The notes under the pieces are model-generated. The model worked only from the letters and a program-made list of their open reading frames with translations, did no database searches and was not told where the DNA came from. DNA of 64,000 nt from Coffea arabica (taxonomy: Eukaryota; Streptophyta; Magnoliopsida; Gentianales; Rubiaceae): assembly GCF_036785885.1 (NCBI RefSeq), contig NC_092314.1, positions 18,993,638 through 19,057,637 on the forward strand, in the 5' to 3' direction. Positions 33,441-44,502 of the stretch are shown here, in pieces (position 1 is the stretch's first letter; each line of letters opens with the position of its first letter). The translations under genes were made by a program, and so were the position numbers.

Positions 33441-36400
33441 AATGTCAATTTCAAATTGGGAAACTTAGTCGATTTTTGAGAAAACCATCCATTGCATCCA
33501 GCCATTTGATCAGTTGGGGTTTTGACCCGTGCTTCACTGAAAAAATTTGGTCAACGAATGCCAATCTCTTCGATAGGAAGTTCGTCAAGGTCAAACCCGT
33601 GCGTTTTTGTAAACTCTTGTATCGATCAAAAGTGATCAATCCATTTGGACGTTGACATCATTTTGACAAATGTCTCTCGTCACTCCAATTGACCAAATTT
33701 TTCAAAATTATTTTTCACTTAAATGAGTTGATCAGATCCATCAGGTATGGTATAGTGCCTGCTCTGGAGGATTGCATTTTCATGCTAGGCCTACCCTTGG
33801 CACAAAAAGGGTTCCCCCATAGGACATGCATACCGATTTTATATTCTTGTTTACTAACTCGGGGTATTTTTCTTTTGTTTCCCCCTTCCCCTGCATTCAT
33901 GAAAAATGTTTCAATAAGATGAAAATATTTCCCTATATTGGATAACAATTTTTGATCCGATAAAGTTTGGAAAGTATTATTTGATTCTTGGACAGATCCT
34001 ACAATAAAAGCATAAATGATCTATCTGGAAGCTCTACGCTAAAGCCTCTGAGAGATTTTGTAATTGTTTCCAAAGGAAAATTCTGTTTATTTGATTTGTT
34101 AATATATTTTGTTCCAAAAGAAAAGGAGATGAAAAGTGTATATGTGGAGATCTTTTACAAATTTCTCTTTTCTCATTTGTATCATAATGGAATGAGGAAT
34201 TTTTGTTTCAAACTTTTTCAGCAATAAAATTTTTGGACAATTATTGTTTTGTGTATATTTATGTACATTTCATTCTTTATTCTTACTCATTGGAGATTTC
34301 ATGATAAATTTTGAGAAATAAAACAAATTGAGATTTTTTCAACCTCTAGCCTGAAAATTCACAAGTGTATGCTTCCTAAATCCTTACATTTGATCGGTGA
34401 TCCAAGCTATACAATAAGAGTGCTCAGAGAACAAAAGGGTGAATGGCCACTCAAAAAGTCCGATGAGATACCTTTTCTCCTTCACTTAACCCCAGAATAA
34501 AATCAGTCACATTGATTGATAAATTGCAAATTGGGGCCATCTTTGCTTGAAAATATCCATTGTGTAACCGATTCAATTCACATCTAAGTGAAAGCAAAAA
34601 TGTGCATTATTCTTGTTTGTTTTAAAATTTTGGAATGATACTTCGAGCATTCTTTTCTCTACCCATACACATTTCATCATTTGCTCTACCATTTGAGCCT
34701 TTGAAAGAGTAATTTCGTTTCAAATAAGAGCCCTACTGATCACTACCTTTCATTGGAAGATTTTCAAATATCAAAAGAGGAATGGATTTTCAATGACCAT
34801 TGCGTTACTTTGGTTGTCATGAGGCATAAGAATGATACTTTGGCCATCGTTCCTACAACCTAAACACCATTTATCCCTTGCATCCTCATTTGAGCCAAAA
34901 ATGGGTGGTTCTTTTCGAGTGCACATATGATCGCACCCCACATTGGGGAAGGAGATTGGGGAATTTTGAAAAAGAAAAAAAGGGGAGAAAGGGAACCGCA
35001 AATTGGGAAAATTTGATTCCACTTGAGTTCCAATTTTGAAAAAAAAAGAAAAGGAAGAGATTTGTCCGCACAGACCGCCTATGTTTCACAAATATGGATG
35101 AACAAGGGTCTTCCTCAGTCAAGTAATTCAGATACATGCAAAAAATTTCGCATTAACGAAAGTTTCCTTTCAGAGTTATTGTAAGGAACGGAATAAAGGT
35201 CAGGCCCTCTTCTTTTCCGATCAAGCATTCTATCCCTAGTTATCCCTTTTGAGATTTCAGAATAAAATACTTCGTTTGGCAACCCCTGAGAATCGCAAAC
35301 CCCACACTGGGGCAAGTTTGCAAAAGAAAGGAAAATTTCAAGAAGTGAAAAGTGAAAAGCCACCAAATCAAAAGACAAAAGAAGAAATGAGAACCTCAGT
35401 TCACAAATAAACTGGGGCAAATTTTGTGAAAGTTCAAAAGAATGGCAAAAGGCCGAAAAAGTCAAAAGAAGAAAGAAAATGAAAGTGAAAAAGCCTCAAT
35501 TAAGCATAAATTGGGGCAAATTCTGATTTAACCCTAAAATAGGGTTGGCGCAATAATGCGATCTCAGATTCTTCAAACCACTTTTGAAATCCGTTTTCAA
35601 GCCTTAACTTTTTTTAAGCACCCCACCTGACCCCATTACAAAAACCGAAAGTCCTGACTTCTGTTCTTTGCAATGACCCTGTCAAGAAAATTTCTGATGT
35701 CGAAAAATTTTAGCTGTAGTTCTGAATTGCTTGGATATAGGGTTGACTCTACTCATCTTGTGAAAACCCACAAAATTGAAAAAAAATGCAAGAAAATGCA
35801 GAAAATTTCGACGCTGAAGTCCCTGGTGAACGATGGGAAAAATGCAAACAAAGTCCGAGATCTTTGAGTATGAAATAAGTGCCATTATTGGAAAAATGCG
35901 ATCTTCGGTACAATGTCCTTGAAAGTTTTATTCTTTAGCTATCGTTTTCAAGCCAAATTACAAGCTAATAAAGTCCATCGTTGACTTATTCCTTCATGAC
36001 AATCCAAAGTAAGGATCATGCTCATAAGAAATTCATCGAATCATTTGTGATCATAAGGGTATAACCCGTTTTCACATGTGTAGCTATCACTTCTGTCCAT
36101 ACGTTACAAGCCTAGAAAGCTTGTATGTTGACTAAATTTTCTCGAAAATAAGGGTGACAAACTCTTTGCTTTCACCAAGATGTGACATTGAATGGATTAC
36201 ATACAACTGGGGCACAAAAATGAGACAGATTCTTACCTCCCATTTCCTTTAGCCACTTCCAAATCCAAAAATAAAGTCACTTGATTGGTCCTGAAAGATG
36301 AACCAACCAAAATAGTGACCCATCACCCAAAAGCATTGATGCTAAAGTGGGGAAAAAATCTTTCGTAATTTGGCATTATTTTAAGAAATTCATCATGAAA

Positions 36401-36856
36401 TGTGCTATGTGAATTTAAGAAAGACATTCAATTTTCTTCACATGATATGTTAGGAAAAGCAATTGCTTACTTTGTTCAAATAAATAGAGGGTCATTCAAA
36501 CAAATTTTTTTGCAATTAAATAGGCCCACACTGGGGCAAATTTTTATTTGAGAGATTTTGCAAAATAGCCCACACTGGGGCAAAAAAAAAAAATTTGTAA
36601 TACATTTGAGGATGTCAAAACCAATCACGCTGTTCTTTCCAAATAAGAAATTTGAATGCATGTCATATTTTGTTAAGCTCCCCTGTGCAGGTATTCATGC
36701 TTCAAAATGACGAAAAGCATCCAGTGAGGCGGAAGGCCGATACTGCAAAGAGAAGCAAGAAGAAGGAGGGAAAAATGGACTCGACACTGGGGCAAATTAT
36801 TTTGAAAAAGATTCTCTCGAAAAATCAGAAAAATTCAAAAAAAAAAACATTCAAAA
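33441..36856. other. Non-coding internal region with dispersed ACTGGGGCAAA motifs
   Basis: No recognisable gag or pol in six frames; open frames are short and unlike known proteins. A motif close to CACACTGGGGCAAATTTT recurs at about 34934, 35301, 35411, 35503, 36202, 36525, 36568 and 36784. Its GGGGCAAA core also occurs in the polypurine tract before the 3' LTR. Confidence 0.6.
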
Positions 36857-37556
36857 ATCAAGTTGGGCCTGAGTTTCGTGCCGCCAACATTCCAAAGATC
36901 AAGTTGGGCCTGAACTTTGTGCCGCCAACATTACAAACATCAAGTTGGGCCTGAATTTCGTGCCGCCAACCTCACAAATATCACGTTGGGCCTGGATTTC
37001 GTGCCGCCAACATTTCAAAAATCACGTTGGGCTTGGACTTGGTGCCACCAACATTCCAAACATCACGTTGGGCCTGAATTTCGTGCCGCCAACATTCCAA
37101 AAGTCAAGTTGGGCCTGAGTTTCGTGCCGCCAACATCCTAAAAATCACGTTGGGCCTGAGTTTCGTGCCGCCAACATCACAATATCCCGTTGGGCCTGGG
37201 CTTGGTGCCGCCAACATCGCAAAGTTCCCGTTGGGCCTGGATTTGGTGCCGCCAACATCGCAAAGTTCACGTTGGGCCTGGATTTCGTGCCGCCAACTTC
37301 ACAAAAATCACGTTGGGCCTGGATTTCGTGCCGCCAACATTCCAAAAATCACGTTGGGCCTGGATTTGGTGCCGCCAACATCTCAAACATCACGTTGGGC
37401 CTGGATTTCGTGCCGCCAATATTCCAAAGATCACGTTGGGCCTGAATTTTGTGCCGCCAACATCGGAAAGTTCACGTTGGGCCTGGATTTCGTGCCGCCA
37501 ACTTCACAAGATCCCGTTGGGCCTGAATTTCGTGCCGCCAACTTCACAACATCCCG
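36857..37556 (+). repeat. 41-bp minisatellite, about 17 units
   Basis: GTTGGGCCT recurs at 36861, 36902, 36943, 36984, 37025, 37066, 37108, 37149, 37189, 37230, 37271, 37312, 37353, 37394, 37435, 37476 and 37516. Spacing is 41, rarely 40 or 42. Each unit also holds TTCGTGCCGCCAACAT. Because 41 is not a multiple of 3 and the unit lacks stops in any sense frame, long frames arise in all three. It sits 0.4-1 kb before the 3' LTR, where Tat elements are known to carry satellite-like repeats. Confidence 0.92.
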
Positions 37557-37800
37557 TGGGTCTATCCCAATTTTACATTTCTGTCCGGATCTATCCCGTG
37601 GTCTATCCCAATCTTACATTTCTGTCCGGATCTATCCCAATTTTAAATTTCTGTTCGGGTCTATCCCGTGGGTCTATCCCAATTTTAAATTTCTATTCGG
37701 GTTTATCCCGTGGATCTATCCCAATTTTAAATTTCTGTTCGGGTCAGTCCCGATTTTAAATTTTCTGTTTGGGTCAATCCCATTTTAAATTTTTGTCAAA
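37557..37800 (+). repeat. Second tandem repeat, 41/29-bp units (TCTATCCCAATTTTAAATTT)
   Basis: Units begin TCTATCCC at about 37561, 37602, 37631, 37673, 37715 and 37744 (the last degenerate), spaced 41, 29, 42, 42 and 29. It follows the minisatellite directly and shares the CCCGTGG phrase with its last unit. Confidence 0.75.
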
Positions 37801-37912
37801 GGGGTCAGGCCCCATTTCTAAAGCGTCCATCGTTCGAGACGCTCGTAGCCGAATAACACAGGTAAATATTTGGTGTCTACTTTTTTGTCTCAAGTTTTTT
37901 CAAAATTCAGAC

Positions 37913-37926
37913 AAAGAGGGGCAAAC
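37913..37926 (+). other. Polypurine tract of the LARD-like element
   Basis: AAAGAGGGGCAAAC immediately precedes the 3' LTR start TGTAGACACC. Confidence 0.75.
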
Positions 37927-39706
37927 TGTAGACACCAAATTTTTGGTGTAATTTCATTTACTGTTTATTTTTAGTTTTTTATTTGTCGTGTTAGTTTTAT
38001 TCGATTTTTACTTTTTAGTTTATAGTTTTTAGTTTATTTTTAAGTTTTTAGCATAGAATTTCTTGGAAAAAAAAAGAGAAAAAGGAAAAATGAATGAAAA
38101 AAAGAGAAAAAGGAAAATTATGAAAAAAAATGAAAAAAAAGAAAAGCGTTCAAAAAATATGTTGTAGTTGTTTCAGATTTAGTTGCATTATTTAAAAATG
38201 AAAAAATGATGAAAAATTGAAGAATGAAAAATGAAAAGAAGAAAAAGAGGAAAATCTTAGTTTTATTTATTTATTTATTTTTATTTTTTTATCTTTCGGT
38301 TGCTAATTTTGTACATTTTATTTAAATTTAGGTTTGTTTGAATTATTATTGTTTTTATTGTTATTTAATTAATCTTAAAAAAAAAATGCTCGCGGCATGC
38401 AAGCTGCATTTTGCCGCAGCTTGCAAAGGGATCATCGAGCGGCTCCTTAGCTGCAAATATAGGGAAAGTTGCTGGAGTTTTAGGGTTGGAGTTTGCTCAT
38501 ATAAAAGCCAAGAGAAAGGGGAGCCGCAAAAGAGAGAGTTTTTGGTCTGGAAAAAGGGGGAAGAAATCAGCAAGAGTGGACGGCTAAAAGGAAAAGAAAA
38601 CATACGGAAAGAAAGAGAGAATAGGAAGAGAGGGAATAGAGAAAAAGCTGATAGCCGAAAAACTAGAGAAATAAAAGTGACGGCGTAAGGGAGTAGGTTT
38701 TGGGAGCTGAGAAGCAAAAAGGCAGACGGAAGAATCGTTGGTGGCTGTCGGCTGTTTTCCTGAGAAACGGGGGTTTTCCTGAAAAGCTGTCGACGCTCCA
38801 CCACACCTTGGTAGCCTAGACCATCGACAAAAGAGCTGTCACTGTAAGCCATTCTCCCCTCTAAACTTTGATTCCAAGTGCTGATTCTTCATACTTTCCA
38901 AGCATATATATATACATGAGTGGAAATTTACAAACTCCAAGCTGTTGAGTTCCATGCTGTCTGGTTCGCTTTTAGCCTCAAATTGGTTCTTTTCATGTCT
39001 GCCGTGGTCTTGTATGATCAGTGGGGAAAGTTTGAGGCCCATTTGGGGTTTTGTTTCTAGACTGAAATTCAATAGCAATTTACTAGCATTGAAAAGGAAG
39101 GATTTTCTGGCCTGTCAAATGCAAATCGTGAAAAGCCGCCCTTTTCATTTCATTGTCTGTTGTGTTCGGATTGTGGAGCATCTGTTTTGGCCGTTGCTAG
39201 AATTCCTCATGTTCATTGGTTGTCGAGATTTCTTTCTTTCTTCTTGTTGTAGGATTGTTTACTGAGTTTGCTCAGATTTTTGCTTGGTTTGTCCGACCAT
39301 CTTAATGTTAGAATCCCCAGGTGTCATGTTACAAGATAGAAAGTTTGTATGATAATTATATTTGGGTTGGTTTTATGTTTGAAAAACTGGTTTGACGTGC
39401 TAAACCTTTTGCCCAGAATTTTCCAGCCATGATACATGAAGTTTCCCTTATTTGTTCCTTGCTGCGATTTTCCAGTTACCTGTGAGCTTACACACGTTTT
39501 TCCCTTGCTGCGTTTTTCTTTTAGCCGTGAGCTTGCATCTGTTGTTCCTTGGATGCATTTCCCAGATGACTTTGAGTCTTCATCTATTTGTTCCTCTGTT
39601 GCATTTCCCATGTAGCCACAGGTTTTCCTATGTTCATTCCTCGCCTGCATCTTTAAGAAATGGTCGCCTCATGTTCTGCCGTTTCTTTTTCTTCCCCCAA
39701 CCACCT
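37927..39706 (+). repeat. 3' LTR of the LARD-like element, truncated
   Basis: Nearly identical to 27008-28766 and ends abruptly after CCCCCAACCACCT, whereas the 5' LTR continues another 2.5 kb. TATA box at 38500-38507. Confidence 0.9.
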
Positions 39707-39716
39707 CTCGGGTACT
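39707..39716. other. Junction filler between truncated LTR and Tat unit 3
   Basis: CTCGGGTACT or thereabouts matches neither the LTR nor the Tat internal sequence, which resumes with CCAACGTCTG. A short filler of this kind is typical of end-joining repair. Confidence 0.6.
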
Positions 39717-40635
39717 CCAACGTCTGTATTGCGCTTATCATCGAGATGTGGGGCACGATACAGAGGACTGCCGTCACCTCAAGAAAGACATTGAAAAACA
39801 GATCAAACGAGGCCATCTGGGGCAGTTCATACGAGAGGAACGAGCTGACCAGCAACGAGGAAAACCCAGGTCAGAACGTCCGAGCTACACCCGGGACCGA
39901 CCTCAGGGGTCTCGTGGCCGAACTCCCGAGCAGGAAACACAGAATCTGACGGGGGTGATTAACACTATTGCCGGAGGACCTGCTTGTGGGGATAGTCATA
40001 CAGCTCGGTGGCACAATCACCCCCCTCCCACGGGGGAGAGCTCGGCCAAGCGATTGAAGATGTATGAGGAAATAATCTATGGACTTGAAGACGCAGTCCC
40101 TCTGGCCTCTAATAACCATGAAGCCATTGTGATAGAAGTCATCACCTGTAATTACAAGGTGAAGAAGGTATACATAGACAACGAAAGTGCCATAGACGTG
40201 CTGTATTACAAGACCTTTAAGGAGCTACAGCTGGAGGATAGACAGCTCGTACCGGTTCGAACTCCGTTGATCGGTTTTACGGGTCCTCCCGTGAGGCCGG
40301 AAGGAATGATCACTCTCATGGTTACGGTGGGGGTGTCCCCGAAGTGCCGAACGGTCCCGGTAAACTTCGCGGTGGTTAAGAAGCCGTCGTCGTACAATAT
40401 GATTTTGGGACGGTCCACACTGAATGCTCTCCGAGCTATTTGCTCCACCTTGCATCTCAGTATGAAGTTTCCTACTCCTGCTGGGGTGGCTGAGGTGCTG
40501 GGAGATCCGGAGGTGGCAAGGGCGTGTTATATTGCCACCCTCAAGAGCAAAGAGAAATTGGTAGTTCAGACAGTTTGTTTAGAGCCCTGGGAGCCCATGG
40601 AGAAAGGGGAAAGATTGGAGACAGACGAGGGTTAG
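39717..40635 (+). pseudogene. gag-pro: gag C-terminus and protease of Tat unit 3, 5' truncated
   Basis: It enters at the zinc knuckle (YCAYHRDVGHDTEDC) with no upstream gag. It is open to TAG 40633-40635 after GERLETDEG, the stop shared with units 2 and 4. The protease active site reads DNES instead of DNGS (Gly to Glu near 40187), expected to damage the catalytic loop. ILGRS is kept. It shares private changes with unit 4 (for example KSKEKLVVQTV), so these two units are the closest pair. Confidence 0.85.
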
Positions 40636-43600
40636 CCGAGCTGCCCGTCCAGCCCGACCGACCTGAGAGCACGGTGAAGGTTGGCACCGGCCTAGGCGAG
40701 CTGGTCAGGAGTTCTTTGGAATCTCTCTTGGAGGAATATGCTGAGATTTTTGCTTGGAGTGCTGATGACATGTCAGAAATCCCCACCGAGTTGGCAGTCC
40801 ATAGGTTACATGTGTCCCCCAACGTCCGACCTATGACGCAGAAGAAGAGGAACTTTGCTCCTGAGCGAAAGGAGGTCGTCAAAAACGAGGTGGGTAAGTT
40901 GCTGGAGGCTAAGATCGTTAAGAAACTCTACTACCCGACCTGGCTAGCCAATCCGGTGCTGGTCAAGAAGGAGGAGAAAGCTTGGAGGATATGTGTGGAT
41001 TTCACTGACTTAAATAAGGCTTGCCCGAAGGACTGTTACCACTCCCACGGATTGACCAGCTCGTGGACTCAACAGCTGGCTATGAGATTTTCTGTTTCTT
41101 GAATGCCTTCAAGACCATCAGATAGCCTTGGACGAGGAGGATCAGGAGAAGACCTCGTTCATCACCGAGGAAGGCACATATTGTTACGTCACCATGCTAT
41201 TCGGACTAAAGAATGCAGGTGCGACCTATCAGAGGTTGGTAAACAAGTTGTTCAAGAATCAGATCGGCTGAAACGTGGAGGTTGATGTGGACGATATGTT
41301 AGTAAAAAGTCAAACTCAGGAGCAGTTCATCTCTGACCGGAGAGAAATTTTTGAGATTCTTCGGAGCTCACGAATGCGGCTAAACCCAAAGAAGTGTACC
41401 TTTGGGGTCAGGTCGGGAAAATTCCTAGGCTACATGATTTCTAAAGAAGGGGTGAGAGCTAACCCAGACAAGATCAAGGCTATCATGGACATGGCTCCAC
41501 CCCGGAATATTAAGGAGGTGCAACGTCTGACAGGGAGGATGGCAGCCTTGAACAGATTCCTGTCCAAATCGGCAGTTCGGGGGTCGCCTTTCTTCAAGGT
41601 CCTGAAAGGAGGTTGGCAGTTCGAGTGGAGCCCGGAGTGCCAGAAGGCGTTCGATGAACTGAAGGCCCACCTCGCTCGGTTGCCAGCCCTGACCTCTCCC
41701 AAATTGGGGGAGACCTTGTTCATTTACTTAGCTGCGGGAGAGAGGGCCATGAGCGCAGTGCTGGTGCGGGAGGAAAACAAAATGCAAAAATCCGTGTATT
41801 ATGTCAGCCGCGCCCTGCAGGGGGCCGAGGCAAGGTACTCGGCGGTAGAACGATATGTTTTGGCATTAGTACATGCAGCTCGGAAGCTCAGGACGTACTT
41901 CCAAACTCACCCCGTAGTGGTCATGACGGACCAGCCTCTGAAGCAAATCCTTTCCAAGCCCGAGTCCTCGAGTCGAATGGTGAAGTGGGCTGTGGAATTG
42001 TCAGAATACGACCTGGGATATCAGCCCCGAACGGCCATCAAAACCCAAGCGTTGGCGGACTTCATAGCGGATGGCGTTTCCTTTGGATCGCCCGAAGCGG
42101 AGGTCGATCAGGCCAGGGACATACAGGCCAGGAAGGATGGAGAAGTTGTTAAAGATGCGCACATCAGACAAGCAGCCAAAACCTTACAGACTCCAAAAAC
42201 TACTAAAGCCACCCAGGCCCGAGAAGCAGCAGAGGTCTTTGAGGCCGGAGACGCTGCCGAGGTCACCCAGGCCATTCAAGTAGCGGAGGTCGGACCGTCC
42301 AAAGAGACAAATGAGGCCGAGCAGGTCAAAGAAACTGCCGAGGGCGGACAGGCAGGAGAAGCAGCTAAGGCCAAACAAATCCAAAAAACTGCCGAGGTCG
42401 GACCGGCCGGAGAGGCAGCGGAGGGGGGACAGGCATTAAACGTTGCCGAGGCCGAGCATTCTGGAAAAGCAGTCAAAGCTGAACTGGCCAGAGAGACGGC
42501 CCAGGCCAGGAAGGTTACTGAGGCTGCGGGACGAGCTGATCTCACCTGGGCGTTGTACGTGGACGGCGCGTCAAGTAAGGAAGGATGTGGGGCCGGGCTC
42601 CTCTTAATCAGCCCTACTGGGGAGGAGCTGTCCTACGCTCTGAGGTTCGATTTTAGAGCTTCTAACAATGAATCAGAGTACGAGACTCTAATTACAGGGA
42701 TGGAGATGGCCCGGAAGTTAGGGGCTAGATCAATAAAGGCCTATAGCGACTCGCAGCTGATAGTGAACCAGGTATGGGGAAGTTACGAGGTCAAAGAGGG
42801 GACGCTAAGAAGGTATGTGGCCAAGACACGCGAGCTGAAGGGCCTGTTCGAGCAATTCGCGCTTGAGCAGATTCCGCGAAGCCAGAACAAGAGAGCTGAC
42901 GCCCTGTCTAAACTGGCCTCTACCTCGGTTGGCGTCTTAGGTCGTGAAATACTGGTGGAGGTCGTCAGAAGTCGGGCCTATGAACCGTTCAATGCTGTGG
43001 TCATTCAGGTGGTGAGCTCGTGGATGGATCCTATTGTCCAGTACCTGGCTCAATGGGAGCTCCCACCGAGCAGGGTAGAGGCCCGCAAAGTCCTCCTTAA
43101 GTCGCAGAAGTACGTGCTCACGCATGGAGTCTTATACAGGAAATCTCACTTGCAACCCTTGTTGAAGTGTGTAACGCCCGAGGAAGGAAGTTATGTCTTG
43201 CGCGAGTTGCATGAAAGCATCTGCGGCAATCACGTTGGCCCTAGAGTATTGGCCAAGAAGGGAATGCTGGCTGGATACTATTGACCCACCATCTTCAGGG
43301 ACTCGGCCGAGCTGGTAGCCCGGTGTAAGTCTTGCCAGCTACACGCCCCAATCCATCACACCCCCACTCAGGAAATGATTCCTCTCAGTAGCCCGTGGCC
43401 ATTCTTCCAATGGGAGATTGACCTGTTGGGGCCGTTTCCCCGAGCTCCAGGTGGCTACGAATACTTGGTGGTAGCCATTGATTACTTCACTAAGTGGGTA
43501 GAGGCCGAGTCCATCAACACGATTAGCAGCAGGTCGATCCAAAAATTCCTCTGGAAAAGCATAGTCTGCCGATTTAGCATACCAAGGGCTCTCATCTCGG

Positions 43601-44250
43601 ACAACGGCAGGCAGTTCGCTGACCACTCTCTCCAGGAATGGTGCACGGAGCTCGGCATCCAGCAGCACTTCACTTCAGTGGGGCACCCCCAAGCCAATAG
43701 CCAGGTCGAGAATGTCAACAGAACCATCTTGCACGGCCTGAAGACAAGAATAGAGTCTGTCCGAACTAATTGGCTGGAGGAGCTGCCCACCATACTATGG
43801 GCTTACCGGACAACGCCTCGGACGGCCACCCAAGAGACACCGTTCGTCCTGACATACGGGGTCGAGGCAGTAATCCCAACAGAGATTGGAGTGCCCTCGG
43901 GTAGGGTGCAACACTTTGTGGCTCAGGATAATGAGGAGGAGATGCGGGTTGACTTGGACTTAGTCGAGCATCGAAGGAAAGAAGCGGCTATAAGAATGGC
44001 TAAGTATAAGGGCCAGGTCGCACGCTATTACAATGCCAGGGTTAGGCACCTTTCTTTCAAGCCAGGGGACCTGGTATTACGCAAGAACTCCGTGAGCCGA
44101 GCTGGGGGCACGGGTAAGTTAGACCCAAATTGGGAAGGTCCCTACGTGGTAAGGGAAGCTGACCGGGTAGGTTATTGTAAGCTAGCTCGCCTGGATGGAG
44201 GCGAAGTCCCGTGCACCTGGCACAATTCAAATTTAAGGCTTTTTCTTTAG
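40524..44250 (+). pseudogene. pol: pol of Tat unit 3
   Basis: The RT frame overlaps protease in -1. Lesions: 1-base loss near 41040, 4-base loss near 41116, TGA 41269-41271 (CGA elsewhere), DVDD in place of YVDD near 41287, MLFGL for MPFGL, and the shared motif A Asn. From 41275 it is open 669 codons: RT thumb, degenerate first RNase H, Ala/Glu-rich linker (about 42080-42530), second RNase H with VDGAS, ESE, SDSQ and RADALS, and integrase zinc domain, to the shared TGA 43282-43284 (GYY*PT). Integrase then runs open to 44250 with IDLLGPF, SDNGRQF and QVENVNRT, so its D,D,E triad looks complete. Integrase is the best-preserved domain of this unit. Confidence 0.88.
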
Positions 44251-44502
44251 TATCCTGCCTGAGCTGAAAATGGTCAGCCGGACAGGTCTGTTTTCATTTT
44301 GTTAGTTCAGCACTTGGGCTTATAATGTATTCAAGGCTTTTAAATAATAAAAAATTTTTACAAGTGTTGGATGAGAAAGTAGGCCATCTATTCCATTTCA
44401 AAAAAAAGGCATATACATGCGGAGGGCTATACAAAAGCGAGCTGGCCAGCTCGGTGCCTACCTTAGCCTAATTCCTATAGGGCTATCCTATGTACTATCC
44501 AT

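Larger units (their letters stand above)
27008..39706 (+). mobile_element. LARD-like non-coding LTR retrotransposon, 12.7 kb, 3' truncated
   Basis: 5' LTR 27008-31324, tRNA-Arg type primer site 31327, 6.6-kb internal region without recognisable gag or pol, polypurine tract 37913-37926, and 3' LTR 37927-39706 cut short at about 1.8 kb of 4.3 kb. Paired LTR parts are nearly identical (a handful of substitutions and one 13-bp indel seen by eye), so insertion was recent. Primer site, LTR size and 3' minisatellite fit a Tat/Ogre-related non-autonomous derivative. The left 5-bp target is GCTGG (27003-27007); the right one is lost. Confidence 0.8.

Noticed and set aside
36857..37556. CRISPR-like regular repeats
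   Set aside because: Units are contiguous without unique spacers, and the context is a plant LTR element.
37150..37788. Repeat-rich 212-codon open frame that looks like a secreted or structural repeat protein
   Set aside because: It is the 41-bp minisatellite read through; equal-quality frames exist in the other two sense frames and it has no start context or domain.
39452..39949. 165-codon open frame spanning LTR and Tat gag
   Set aside because: It crosses the recombination junction and reads gag in the wrong frame; a chance fusion.
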